NCBI GenBank assembly: GCA_016802295.1
Contig: JAESIW010000200.1
Coordinates: forward strand, 2,683,542 to 2,747,541
Length of the DNA: 64,000 nucleotides
Reading direction: 5' to 3'
Source of the DNA: Brachionus rotundiformis
Taxonomy: Eukaryota; Rotifera; Eurotatoria; Ploima; Brachionidae
Below are positions 24,100 through 34,949 of this stretch, in pieces (the stretch's first letter is position 1; every line of letters begins with the position of its first letter). Below the pieces are notes generated by a model, which saw only the letters and a list, made by a program, of their open reading frames with translations, made no database searches and was not told the DNA's origin. The position numbers and the translations under genes are program-made.

Positions 24100-24618
24100 C
24101 GATCGAAAGCGCTCTAAGGATGACACCACATGGATTTCCTCCACATTGCCTTAACATTAAAGTCGGCGCATTGGTCATGTTGCTGAAGAATTGGTCTGTG
24201 CAATGGAACTCGATTGCGAGTTATTCAATGCAACCAAAACAGTGTCAAATGTGCTGTGTTGTCCGGACCGCAAGCTGGCAATGAGTATGTGTTTTATCGA
24301 ACCGAGTTTCGTTCGAATCAAAATGATGCTGGCGTATGGTTGAAACGAGTGAAATTACCATTTCGTTTGTCCTTTGCGATGATAATAAACATATCACAAG
24401 GACAAACGTTCAATCAAGTTGGTTTGTTGTTAAGAAAACCCGTCTTTTCCCATGGTCAATTGTATGTTGCTGCATCCAGAGTACGCAACTACAATTCGCT
24501 ATGCATTTTGGTTGACACTCATCATTTTGGTACAAATCGTCAAGGTATACTCACATATGATAATGACGAAGTTGGCGTCTACACAAAGAACGTAGTCTTC
24601 CGGGATATTTTAAACTAG
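24100..24618 (+). pseudogene. Helitron Pif1-type helicase C-terminal remnant
   Basis: 24128-24215 reads HGFPPHCLNIKVGALVMLL followed, after a one-base frameshift, by GLCNGTRLRVIQ; the open frame then continues to the stop at 24618. Blocks KLPFRLSFAMIINISQGQTF and SHGQLYVAASRVRNY are motifs V and VI of the Pif1-like SF1B helicase that forms the C-terminus of Helitron RepHel proteins. The Rep domain and helicase motifs I-IV are absent, and a few residues are missing at the frameshift. It is therefore a fragment rather than a host PIF1 gene. Codon use is more GC-rich than the surroundings. Confidence 0.85.
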
Positions 24619-24693
24619 GACCTGTATAAAATCGACAAGATTTTAGTAATTGAGGATTTGTTATACTGATTAGGTTGAAAAAAACTGACTCAG

Positions 24694-24862
24694 ATGGATT
24701 GGATGGTTAGGTCGATGAGGCCGGATAGTTCGCCCGGATGGGTCGGCCGGAGAGGTCGGACGGGTCAGAGCCGGATGGTTGGGTTCGGCCGGAGAGGTCG
24801 TATGGATCTGTCGGACAGATCGGTTGGTTCGGAGAGGCCAGATCGGTCGGTCGGATGGTTTA
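24694..24862 (+). repeat. GC-rich minisatellite array A
   Basis: Degenerate tandem units of about 15-25 bp built from GGTCGGATGGTTCGGCCGGA-like words. The open frame through it is an artefact of the repeat. It matches array B (25015-25205) in orientation and the patch at 23396-23500 in inverse orientation. Confidence 0.75.
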
Positions 24863-25014
24863 ATTATTGTAAAAAAAATTTTTTCGAAAATAAGCTGTTA
24901 AATAAAATAAAAAAAAAATACATATTTTAAATCGTTTAAGTAAAAAAAATTTACTTAAGTATCACATAATAAATTTAACAAAATTATTCGAAATAAAATT
25001 ACTAAAATTTCCGC

Positions 25015-25205
25015 TCTGCATGGGACGGCTAGGTCGGATGGATCGGCCGAGGAGGTCTGAGAGGTCGGATGGTTCGGTGATGTCGGTCTGATGGGCCGGA
25101 TGGATCGTTGAGGTTGGTCGGAAAGGCCGGATTGATCGGATGGTTCAGTTGGCATAGGACGGCTAGGTCGAATGGTTCGCTGAGGTCGGTCGGACACGCC
25201 GGCTA
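25015..25205 (+). repeat. GC-rich minisatellite array B
   Basis: Same word family as array A. A longer phrase, GGACGGCTAGGTCG-ATGG-TCG, occurs at about 25022 and again at about 25158, so there is a higher-order period of about 135 bp. Open frames on either strand are repeat artefacts. Confidence 0.75.
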
Positions 25206-25261
25206 ATCCAAAAATAAATCATATCGATAAAACCATATCTTTTAAGCTTATGTAATAATAA

Positions 25262-25625
25262 TCAATGCGATACTCTGTCAAATTCTTTTGAAAAATCTGT
25301 GTAAATAATATCGACAGATGTTGAGAGCTGATGTGATAAAATCTAGTGATTCAAGTAAATTTGTTGAACATGATCTTTTTGGCATGAATTCATGTTGTGC
25401 CTCAGATAAAAGATTATGATTTAAAAGAAAGGCTAACATGTGATCTTTGACCAGACTCTCGAGAATCTTGCAAATACCACTTGTAAGTGAGACCGGACGA
25501 TAATTGCTTGAATCAAGCTTATTTTCGCCATTTTCCAAATTAAAGGTAATTTTCCTTGTGAAAGAGATAATCTAAACAATAATGTAATTGGGCTCACTAG
25601 ACCTACTGCTGCTATCTTTAAAACA
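25262..25625 (-). mobile_element. LINE reverse transcriptase fragment, frameshifted
   Basis: The minus strand encodes the start of the reverse-transcriptase domain in three frames. GLVSPITLLFRLSLSQGKLP...WKMAKI is followed by a shift into NKLDSSNYRPVSLTSGICKI, then LLSEAQHEF and SCSTNLLESLDFITSALN. A second shift leads into VDIIYTDFSKEFDRVSH, the block that precedes the catalytic region. These are RT motifs 0-3 of a jockey/CR1-like LINE. Two frameshifts and truncation at both ends show it is defunct. Confidence 0.88.
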
Positions 25626-25855
25626 ATATTACTAACAAGATTTGTGAAATGCTTTAATTTTTAATTTTAAAATTAGGTATTTTCAAAAACAGATTTTCCA
25701 ATTATAGTTACTATTTTAAACTTGATATTATTAAAGGAATTGCTTTAAAAAAAAGAAATATCAACTTTTTAAAAATATGATTAAATTGTTGAAAAAAATT
25801 TATTAATAATCAAAATACGACAAATAACAATAACAATCAAACCAACAAAGATATT

Positions 25856-27677
25856 TTAAATTTTTTCCCTTTTTCTTACTACAACTTCTCTAAGATTGAA
25901 ATCCTCAGAAGGGTTTACTCTAGAATTGGTTTTTAAACATGAGCACCAAAATTTCCTTAAAAAATTATCATATGGTTGTAAAGATCTTAGTGGCAGTGGC
26001 AAAAAACTCCAATCTCTTAAAAATTCTGGAAGTTTTGAAACATGTTCCGTCGTTTGAATGTAATTAACAAGCAATATAAATGCAATCAATAATATAATTG
26101 GTATTAATACACATAAAAATATAATCCTTAAAAAAAAATAGTTAAAAAAATATGAATTATTAATTAAAATACTTACAGTCCCGCTAAAGAAAGAGCAAAT
26201 ATAAACGAAGGTACGAATACAAAAGTCACAGCTATATATAATACGGCAAACCATCTATAATCAGCCGATGTTCTACCGAGAAAGCGAGCCATGGCCAATG
26301 GACATTTTCTCATAAAAGGCACCGGATACCAGACCAATATACCAGTTATATTGAACAAACTATGACATAATGCAATTTGTAGGGAATATTTTAGCGTTCT
26401 GGAATTGGCGCTTAAGCTAGCCAAAATACCAGTCACAGTGGTTCCCAAATTTGAACCAAGAGTTAAAGGAAATAACCGTTCTATTTTTACTAGTCCTAGG
26501 CCAACCAAAGGAATCAAACTAGACGTAAAAACTGAACTACTCTGGACAATTATTGTCAAAATACAGCCTAGTAAAATAGCAATTGGACTTGTGAAGTATT
26601 TCCATTTGCCAGGCAAATCGGCATTTACTATTTTTTGAATTAATTTGGCCACAGGACCATTAAATATTGAGCTTAGTATTTTAACAAGTGCAATTAAGCA
26701 TGAGCACAAAATAATTAACGATACGACCAACAAAAGCAGACCGACTGCCCATTCGGGCCAATCTAATGGTTCCAACAAAAATGAGCCTTTAGTATCAAAA
26801 TATAAAATACAAATACAAATTTTTAAATATTTTTTTGTTACATTTATGAAATTCATCGTAGTATTCAGTTGAGTTTAAAGTGGTATTTAAGGGACAGAAA
26901 TGCTTTATAAGTGTGTCGTCTGGTTTTGAGGTATTTTGAGCAATTGCCTCTAGAACTTTCTTATCTAATTGTATTATTGAGTTGGTCAAGGGCTTTGTCA
27001 ATGCAGTCAGCAATTCTAGCTCTTTGGTTGAACCAGATGAACTTGAAACAAGAACACCAACCAATGCTTCAGTGGTATGCTGTAAATAACCAGTCAAAAT
27101 TTCGATTGGAAGCAGAACCAATACACTGAGTAAATTAAAAGAATCATGAACAGTTGCACCTGCAAAAGCTCGCTGAAAATTTTCTTTATCAGCCACTTGG
27201 GTCAATGAGACCAAAACGCTGGTGACACTGGTTCCAATATTGGCGCCCATTATAATTGGAATTGCATATTTTACACTCAGAACTAAAATTTTAAAATTTT
27301 ATTATTTGCCTTAATTTTACAAATATTTTAATCTAACTTTCTGATGAAACCATACTGACAACTATGCTTGTCGAAGTGGATGAAGATTGCACAACTACTG
27401 TAACTATGACACCTATGACTAGTCCTGCTACGGGATTAGTTAAAATTACATTTGATTTGAATGCTTCGCTGGCATATTTTCCGCCAATTAAACGAAATGA
27501 AGTGCTCATTAAGTCCAATGACACAATAAATGAGTATAAACATATTAATAAGGAAATGACTTTGAGAACTGTTTTAATTATTCTAACTGGCTTGCTTTGA
27601 TTTTTGCTATCATCTATTGGAGTTATTTCCAATTTTAGCTCGTCTTCAACTCTTATTACTTCAACTTGTTTCTCCAT
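25856..27677 (-). CDS. SLC34: SLC34-type sodium-phosphate cotransporter, copy A
   Basis: Four exons (27677-27338, 27282-26842, 26786-26177, 26126-25856) join in phase to 553 aa. The protein has the inverted-repeat fold of type II Na/Pi cotransporters: two QSSS signatures (VVVQSSSTSTS in repeat 1 and IIVQSSSVFTS in repeat 2), each followed by an IMGANIGTS / LGSNLGTT block, and hydrophobic segments throughout. The extracellular loop between the repeats has cysteines and N-glycosylation sequons. The human family imports inorganic phosphate with Na+ across the apical plasma membrane. Length is a little under human SLC34 (about 600-690 aa), mainly from shorter termini. It lies 241 bp downstream of paralog B's stop codon on the same strand. 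Intron positions are shared with copy B in part, supporting tandem duplication. Confidence 0.95.
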
Positions 27678-27918
27678 TTTTTATCTAACTAACATTAACT
27701 GTAAAATTATCTCTTATTTATACATCTTTTTTTTATTTATGCATGGAAAAACCAGACAATTTTTCACAGATAATTTTGAATGAAAAATATATGAGTTAAA
27801 AGCTATATCAAACGTGTTTTATATCTTTTTAAATGATTTATTTTGAATAAAAAAAAGAGTGATATTTTCATGAGTTTCGAAGTTTGGATTATGCAATTAT
27901 ATCTTGTTCGAATTTTCA

Positions 27919-30496
27919 CTAGAAATTGTTTTTATCGAAGGCCTCATTCGAAAATGTGACTGTTATTGTTTGTTTGTTATTCGAATCTTCTATCGTTTTA
28001 GTTAGACTCAATTTTTGATTAGAAATATTCAAAAATGTTAATTTATTAGATATAAAATTGTCATAAGGCTTCAAAGATGTTAGAGGTTCTGGTAGAAATC
28101 CAAATGTGCGAAGCTTATCCGGCAAGTATTCTGGAAACTTGTGCTGCATCACTTTGATCGATGCAATTACGATAGATAATACAATTGTTACAATCAAAAA
28201 AGAAATAAACACAAATCTTAAAAATTATTAAATTAATAGATATAATAAAATTTTAATTGTATTAAAAAAAATTTAAACAAAATTTTATGGAATAAGCTTA
28301 AAGATTACAGCGTACAATTAAATTAAAAATTTCTCAATTAATTTTATTAGTAATTTTTCGATGTATTAAAAACAAAATCTGGACATATTTGTTAATTGGA
28401 GTTAATTATTATATTTTAAATAGATATGATCATTTTTATGAGCAAGTAGCTAAGATTTTAATTTGAATTAATAATTAAATATGCATTTTATTTGAAAATC
28501 AGATTAATATTTTTATCAGTTTTTAATCCACAGTTTAATAATTAAATTTTAAAATAATGAGACTATTTTTAAGGTTATTTTCAATAGACTTATATACATC
28601 TGATGAAGGAAAACCCAGCTAACATTAATTTTGTATTTAGAGTAAATTAAGTCATAATTATTCAAAATAAGTCTAAAGAAAATTCTCTTGAGCTTTTCAA
28701 AAATTATTTTATCAAAATCAAAATATAATTTAGACCATTATTCTATTCTTATCGATAAATTTTATCTAATTAATAGATATAATTTTATTAATCACGTTTT
28801 TTCAAATTTTTAAAGTAGATTTTTAGAATTAAGCTTATTAAAATCATATAATTTTAAAATAATTCAAACAAATTAATTAAAAATATTAGCTTACTTTCCC
28901 ATGAGAGACAAGGCAAAAATAACAGCTGGTATAAGAAAAAAGAACCAAATTAAATATGCAATGGCAAACCATTTGTATTTTGCTGTTGTTTCTCCTAGCA
29001 ATTTGGCAAGTCTAATCGGCACTTGTCTCAAATATGGTATAGGATACCAAATTAAAATACCTTAAAAAATCTTAAAATATTTTATTTTCTAAATGAAATA
29101 TAGCTTACCAGTTATATTAAACAAAGTATGACACAGAGCTATTTGCATTGAGGAGTTTAATGTTTTAGCCGGACCACTTAAACTGGCCAAAATACCTGTA
29201 ATTGTTGTTCCAATATTTGAGCCCAAAGTTAATGGAAAAACTCTCTCAATTGAAACTAGACCCATTCCTAAAACATTTTATTTTTAAAGATTTATTGGAA
29301 AAGAAACTTTTCAATTACCAACTAAAGGAGTTAGCGTTGAAGTAAAAACACTGCTACTTTGAACCATGATGGTTAATATACATCCAAGCTATAGAAAAAT
29401 TTAATATAAAAATAAATTTTTAAGCAAATAGTTACTGATATCGCTACAAAACCAGTTAAATATTTAAATACTCCTGGAAAGTCCGAGTTAATTAATTTTT
29501 GTAATATTTTTGCCACTGGACCATCCAATAAAGAGGTCATAATTTTTACCAAAAGTATCAAACAAGCTGACAGAATTATTAGAGATGTTATTAGTAAAAT
29601 AGTTCCTATTAGCCATTCAGACCAGTAGATATTTTTGAATAAAAATGCACATGGCTCTTCCAAATGAATTTTTTCGGTGCCATTCTGTACAATTTTTTTG
29701 CATACACGTTTAATTAGACTTGCATTTTCAAATGATTTATTTGTGGCTATTGAGTCAAGTATGTGTTTATCTATTTGAATTATTGAGTTTATCAGAGGTT
29801 GAGTAATTGTGCTTAAAAGTTTTGGTTCTTTTGCATTTGGAGTATTATTTATCAGTATTTTGACCATAAAGCCAGAACTTAGTTGTAAATAATTTGTAAC
29901 AATTTCAACTGGAAGTAAAACTGACACACTTAACAAATTGAACATATCATGGACAGTGGCTCCAGCAAACGATAACTTGAATCTCTCAGAATCATTCTAA
30001 GTTAAATCAATTTAAATTTTTTAATTTATCATTTTTCTATTTTATAAATACTGCTTGACTTAGGGCTACTAAAGTGCTGGTTATTGAGGTACCAATATTT
30101 GATCCCATTATTATTGGAATGGCATATTTTACTGGAACCATTTCTGATGCAACTAAGCTCACAATGATACTTGTTGAAGTTGACGAAGATTGAACTAAAA
30201 CTGTAGATAGTACGCCTATCATTAAACCAGCCAAAGGATTTGTTAAAACAACATTGCTTCGAAATGCTTCTGAAGCATACTTTCCTTCAAATTGATTTCT
30301 ATAGTTGTGTTTTAGCTTTGGCTATAAACTTACCAGCAATTAATGGAAATGATATGCTCATTAGATTAAGTGAAACAATGAAAAAGTATAGACATCCTAA
30401 AACACCGGCTATTTTGCCGATTTTTATAAAAATTCCTAAACTAGTGGATGATTTTGGACTTATCAGATCAACTTGACTTTCAGTTTTCACGGTCAT
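27919..30496 (-). CDS. SLC34: SLC34-type sodium-phosphate cotransporter, copy B
   Basis: About eight exons. The first starts at the ATG at 30496; the last, from about 28216 to 27919, encodes the cytoplasmic tail after the final membrane helix. A large intron (about 28217-28893) precedes it; other introns are near 30287-30342, 30002-30049, 29394-29435, 29277-29320 and 29052-29107. Repeat 1 carries LVQSSSTSTS and IMGSNIGTS; repeat 2 carries MVQSSSVFTS and LGSNIGTT; the shared ending AK.KWFA.AYL...IPA is also present. It is clearly a diverged tandem paralog of copy A, with extra introns. Function by family: Na+-coupled phosphate uptake at the plasma membrane. No lesion is seen. Confidence 0.92.
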
Positions 30497-32361
30497 TTAA
30501 TTAAAAAATTTTGATGAGATTTTTAAATTTTATTTGTTTTAAATGAAAAAGGGTTTTTATATAGAAATATGATGTAATTAAAAAAAAACAACATTTTTAG
30601 AAATTACATACTGAAAATTAGATACTAATTAAAAAATGTAATTTTAAACCTGTCTAAATTATTGAATTTGAAAAGAGTATAAAAGCGGTCTGTAATATAA
30701 TATGATTTATCTCTAAAACTTAGTTTTAAATGATTCAATCGTGATCGAAAACTGGTTTATAGAAGAATTAAAATAGTTCTTGAGAATGTTGTATCTGAAT
30801 GAGAAACTCGTGTAGTAAAAATGAAGCTTTATCTTTTGGTATAAAAAATAAAGTAAAAATAATTTATAGTTTTAATGAAACTGAATCTTAAAAGAAATGA
30901 TTTAAAAGTGATCTTAAAATCAAGATTAAATTTTTTTAAAGGTCAATAAATGGTTAGAATTGAAACTAGTAACTTATTTTTAATTATTTTTGGCTGGAAG
31001 CTTTAATCAATTGAAAAAATTAATATTTTTTAAGCCAGACAATTTTTGAAAACAAATTAGACTTTTTATTGTTTTTATTACAATATTGGGAGTAAGTTTA
31101 ATAAATTTTAAACTATTACTTATAACTTATTACCTTAGATACTGGTCAAAGGAAAAAATATATAAAAAGAACTATTTAAAAATTCAATTTTTTTTTAAAT
31201 TTTAAATATTTGTAGCGCCCCAAATGATAATCCTAGTACGTCATTTAATTTATAAAAATATCTTTAATTTTTGAATCATGTATAATTTTTGTCAAAAAAT
31301 GCAATTTCGAAAGAATTTTTGTATATCTTTTATCATTATCAATCAATTAACACTAGAAAGCCCGACTGATTAATTAAAAAAATTTCAAATTAAAATATCA
31401 AAAGAAATAGAAAAAATTTATTTAAAATATGATTAAAATATTTAAGTATTACAAGTTGATTTTAAGTTTCTTTGAGTAATTTTTAGAAACTTTATTTCTT
31501 TGAGATGATATTCAAGTTTAAATTCTTTAAAAAGGGGTCTTAAAAACCCCTCGGGCTTTCTAGTGGTAATGTTGTGATAAGAATAACAAAAAAACATGGA
31601 ATTTAGAAAAAAAAAATTTTTTCTACAATTTATTTAAATGTGATTAATATATAGATTATTGAATTAAGTATTAAAAAAAACAAATAAATCGACTCTAAAT
31701 TTTAAATAAAAAAGCGACAAAAAATTAGATAAATTTTTCAAAATCTATGTTTCTTATCAATTGGCAGCCTAAAATGTCTCCAGCACAGAGTTCTATCGAA
31801 AATTATTTCCAAAAAGAACTTGTAATTTGTTAAATACTTTCAAAATGAATCAAAATATAAATCACTTCTTCAACACATTTATATGAGTTTAATATTTATA
31901 TATTATTTTACATATAAACTAAATATAATTAATTATGGTATCAATCGACATATAATAAGATTACCCATAATTTGAATAAATTTTAAAATAGATTTTAGTT
32001 GTTCTAGTTATCTAATTCGGTATATATTTTTTCAAACCGTCCCGTCCTGACCTAATGAACCGATTCATTCATCTTCAGGATTTTTAAATATTTATAATCT
32101 TACCAAGAATTATTAGGAATAGTTTTTATTCAAGAGAGCAATCCCGGACAATGAGGAGTCTGTTGCACGCTTTTTCGACCAAAAACAAACAATTAAATTA
32201 ATTTGCTTAATTAATATTTTTATATCTTAATGTTGAGATTTGAATACTTAAATGTCTTTTTTAGGAATGAAGAGCTTCAAGCCAAAAATATGAATTTTTT
32301 TTGACAAAAAAAGTTTGCTTAATTTAATTTATTTATTAGTTTGTTATAAAAATTTTAATTT
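30497..32361. other. Intergenic region with one MITE
   Basis: AT-rich and noncoding except for the MITE annotated separately at 31351-31565. A slightly more GC-rich patch at about 32035-32180 (for example CCGTCCCGTCCTGACC) is unexplained; it has no convincing frame and no recognised RNA fold. Confidence 0.5.
31351..31565 (+). mobile_element. piggyBac-like MITE, copy 1
   Basis: A 215-bp element with perfect 14-bp terminal inverted repeats CACTAGAAAGCCCG. It is preceded by TTAA (31347-31350) and followed by GTAA, a one-base-decayed TTAA. TIRs starting C-x-CTAGAAAG next to TTAA resemble those of the piggyBac superfamily. A subterminal palindrome (AAAGGGGTC...AACCCCT) lies at the right end. There is no coding capacity. 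A second copy, inverted and roughly 90% identical by eye, lies at 41813-42032. Confidence 0.88.
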
Positions 32362-33016
32362 TTAGCGTCTGGGAGGAGGTTCACATCCGGTAACATGATT
32401 TTCAATATACTCAACGTCTTTAATTTAATATTTTAATTTACTGAAAAAAAAGATTAAAAAGTTTACTTAGGTTTTTAATCAAGTAAACCAAGTTTTTGTA
32501 GTTCTGACCCTGATCACAATAGGCACCACCAATTTGCGATATCGAAAAAGCCCTCATTCTAGATTGAAAATATTTTTGACTCGTTTCTGGAAATATTGAA
32601 AAATTAAGAGTATCATTGTATTTTTTTACCAAAGTGGTGTGAATTCCCTAAAGTTAAGAAATTTTAATGAAAAGTTTAACTTCCGGATTTTTTTTACCTG
32701 TAAAATAAAATTACAACTGATATTGTAAGGTCGTAAGTCTTCTGAAGTCACAAAAGAATAACGATCATCTGGTCCTCCATTTTGTAGAAGTGATGAAATC
32801 ATTATATTCAGAGTATTAGGATCAGGCTCTTTTTGTTAAAAATTAAAATTTTAAAGATTTACTTCATCAATTAAAAAACATACGAAGCAAAAACTCTAAA
32901 GAACAGCATGCATTTCCACATGTTCCACAATCAAGCCTGTCACAATCAGGTGGTTCACACGAATTGGATACTTTTAAAGAAATTGCTACTATTAAAAGAA
33001 ATAAATATTTATTCAT
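32362..33016 (-). CDS. Small secreted Cys-rich protein, family unnamed
   Basis: Four exons (33016-32884, 32828-32698, 32647-32467, 32417-32362) join in phase to about 166 aa. The N terminus MNKYLFLLIVAISLKVSNS is a typical signal peptide. It is followed by a short Cys cluster (seven Cys, with a CxxCxxxCC ending). The body has the blocks GGPDDRYSF, DLRPYNISCNFILQG-HTTLV, YNDTLNFSI and ISQIGGAYCDQGQNYKNLV, and the protein ends ENHVTGCEPPPRR. I have an impression of similar uncharacterised secreted proteins in other eukaryotes but cannot name a domain. Three introns of 50-60 nt with clean splice sites make it a convincing gene. Likely an extracellular or lumenal protein; the role is unknown. Confidence 0.75.
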
Positions 33017-33225
33017 TTTCAATTGGTTTTGATTTATTTAATAAAATTTATTTTTATATTGCTAGATATCACGTGTTTATTTCATATGATTTTCTATACT
33101 GATAAATAAAAATTTTAAGATTATAAATTTTTTTATTTAAATTTAAAGATTTTAATAAGTTAATTTTTACAATAACTTGTGGAAGAATAAAATTTATAAC
33201 AAAATATTGATTAAAATTTTAATTT

Positions 33226-33750
33226 CTATCTCCTAATAACTTTGTTTTTAACTTTTTGTTTCTTTTGGTCCTGAGCCTGAGCTTCATCCTCCGGAGCAGG
33301 CTCGAAAAACCATGGACCAAGGAAATTTTGCCATATTTTAACCAAGACATATGCTGGTATAATTAACAGAGCTAGCCAAAAATAATTGGAAATCAAAGAA
33401 AGAATGTATTGTATTACTGAAAACAAAATCACGTCTTTGGCATATTCAGACACATGTCCTGGTAGATTCAAATCACTGCTGTAATCAATTGGTATCCCCC
33501 TTTCGTCCGTAATTGGCTTGCCAACATTACTAATAAAGTAATAAGCTATGAAAGACATCACAGCTGTGATCGTATACAAAGTTATAAATTTTGCAGTAAA
33601 AGAGTTCCAAAATAAAAGATATCGAAGAACCAAATAAGCAACATTTGAAATAGCAAAAACATAAAAATAAAAGTTAACTGTTTGACGGTTTTCTTCTATT
33701 ATTTGCTTTGTGCCCCTAGTTCCTTGTTTGCCTTTTGATTTTTGATTCAT
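33226..33750 (-). CDS. TMEM208: TMEM208, ER membrane protein
   Basis: Intronless frame of 174 aa starting MNQKSKGK at 33750, about the length of human TMEM208 (173 aa). The diagnostic N terminus GTRGTKQIIEENRQTVNFYF is present. Hydrophobic segments at about residues 28-48, 53-73 and 105-137 are followed by NFLGPWFFEPAPEDE and a lysine-rich tail. TMEM208 is the animal counterpart of yeast Snd3, an ER protein of the SRP-independent (SND) targeting route, also linked to ER stress and autophagy control. It lies 209 bp from the secreted protein gene on the same strand. Confidence 0.93.
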   Translation of the reverse strand: MNQKSKGKQGTRGTKQIIEENRQTVNFYFYVFAISNVAYLVLRYLLFWNSFTAKFITLYTITAVMSFIAYYFISNVGKPITDERGIPIDYSSDLNLPGHVSEYAKDVILFSVIQYILSLISNYFWLALLIIPAYVLVKIWQNFLGPWFFEPAPEDEAQAQDQKKQKVKNKVIRR

Positions 33751-34949
33751 TTTAATCAATTAAATTTTTCAAATATTAGAAGTTAACTCTTTTTTTTAAA
33801 TTTTGTGACTACGTGTTTTAAATAAAAAATTTTTAAAATTTTTACTAGAAATGATTTTAATTTTGTCTTTGAAATTTATCATTAATATATTTGTTTAAAA
33901 CTCATTAATATGGTGTAAAAAATGAAAAATTTAATGTAAAACTAAGAAAAAAAATTTTTCTAACAAATAAGATGAACATAAATACAATCCGAAAAATGAT
34001 TGAGGCAAGATCCACTATCAAGTTGATAATATGTAAATTAAATAACAAATAGCATATAGTTAATTTAATTCATTTGCGTAATTTTTGTTAACCTTTTTTT
34101 TTGCTGAAAAATATACAAAAAAAAATTAAAAACATAATTAAAGCTATTCAAATTAAATTTTAGGTAAACATCAATAAAAGAAAAATTTTAATTATTTTAA
34201 ATTAATTATATTGTTTTTATTTTAAATGTCTCAGCTTTAAAATTTGAAATTTTATATTTTTATAGTTTTAGATGATGAGTATTTTTCGAATAGTAATTAG
34301 AAAATTTTTTCCAAAATGATCATTTCTATAGGAAAATTATCTAATCAAAAGAATGAGACCACATAGTTATTTTAAAAATATTTCTAATTAAGCATTTTTG
34401 TGTAAATCTGGCGATAGATGTTACCATGTTAATTAACCACGTTAAATCATTACTCAAAGACATGTTCAAGTTTATATCGACATTTTACCTTGGCAATAGA
34501 AAAATGTGTTTTAAATTATTTAAAATAAATTAATACAGGCAGAACAAAATTTAAACATAATTTTACTTTATTAAAAAAATATCTAATAATTCTCATTTCA
34601 ATATATACTAAGCTTTTATTTCTAAATGAAACGAATTTCAAATAAACATAAAATATTAATCATAGTCAAATTCGTATATACAAATGCAAAAAAAATGCCG
34701 AATTCAATTAAATGAACTTAAAAGTTTTTTTTTAAATTCTCTTCAGTGAAAATATTTTTTTCCTTTGTTTTTCCAAAGTCCTTTTAAAAAATCACTAATT
34801 ATTATTAAATTTTTTCCTATAGAAAAATTTGAAATGAAAGCCTTTATCAAATCTAATGTGATTTTTTATTGAAAATGTATCTTATCAACAAACTAAAAGT
34901 ACAATTTTAAAAATTCTTAAAAAATTTTTTAAAGTTTTAATATTTCTAG
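33751..34949. other. Intergenic region upstream of SCAP
   Basis: AT-rich. It should contain the TMEM208 promoter, the SCAP promoter and the missing first coding exon of SCAP, which must end in a donor joining phase 0 to the acceptor at 34948-34949. Several ATGs are followed by short frames but none can be chosen with confidence. Confidence 0.5.

Noticed and set aside
24214..24618. Host PIF1 helicase gene
   Set aside because: Only the motif V-VI end is present, frameshifted, in a transposon-rich block; the sequence features are those of Helitron RepHel.
24694..24930. Arg/Gly-rich frame over the GC-rich array
   Set aside because: Translation of a degenerate minisatellite; the opposite strand of array B gives a similar artefact at 24955-25197.
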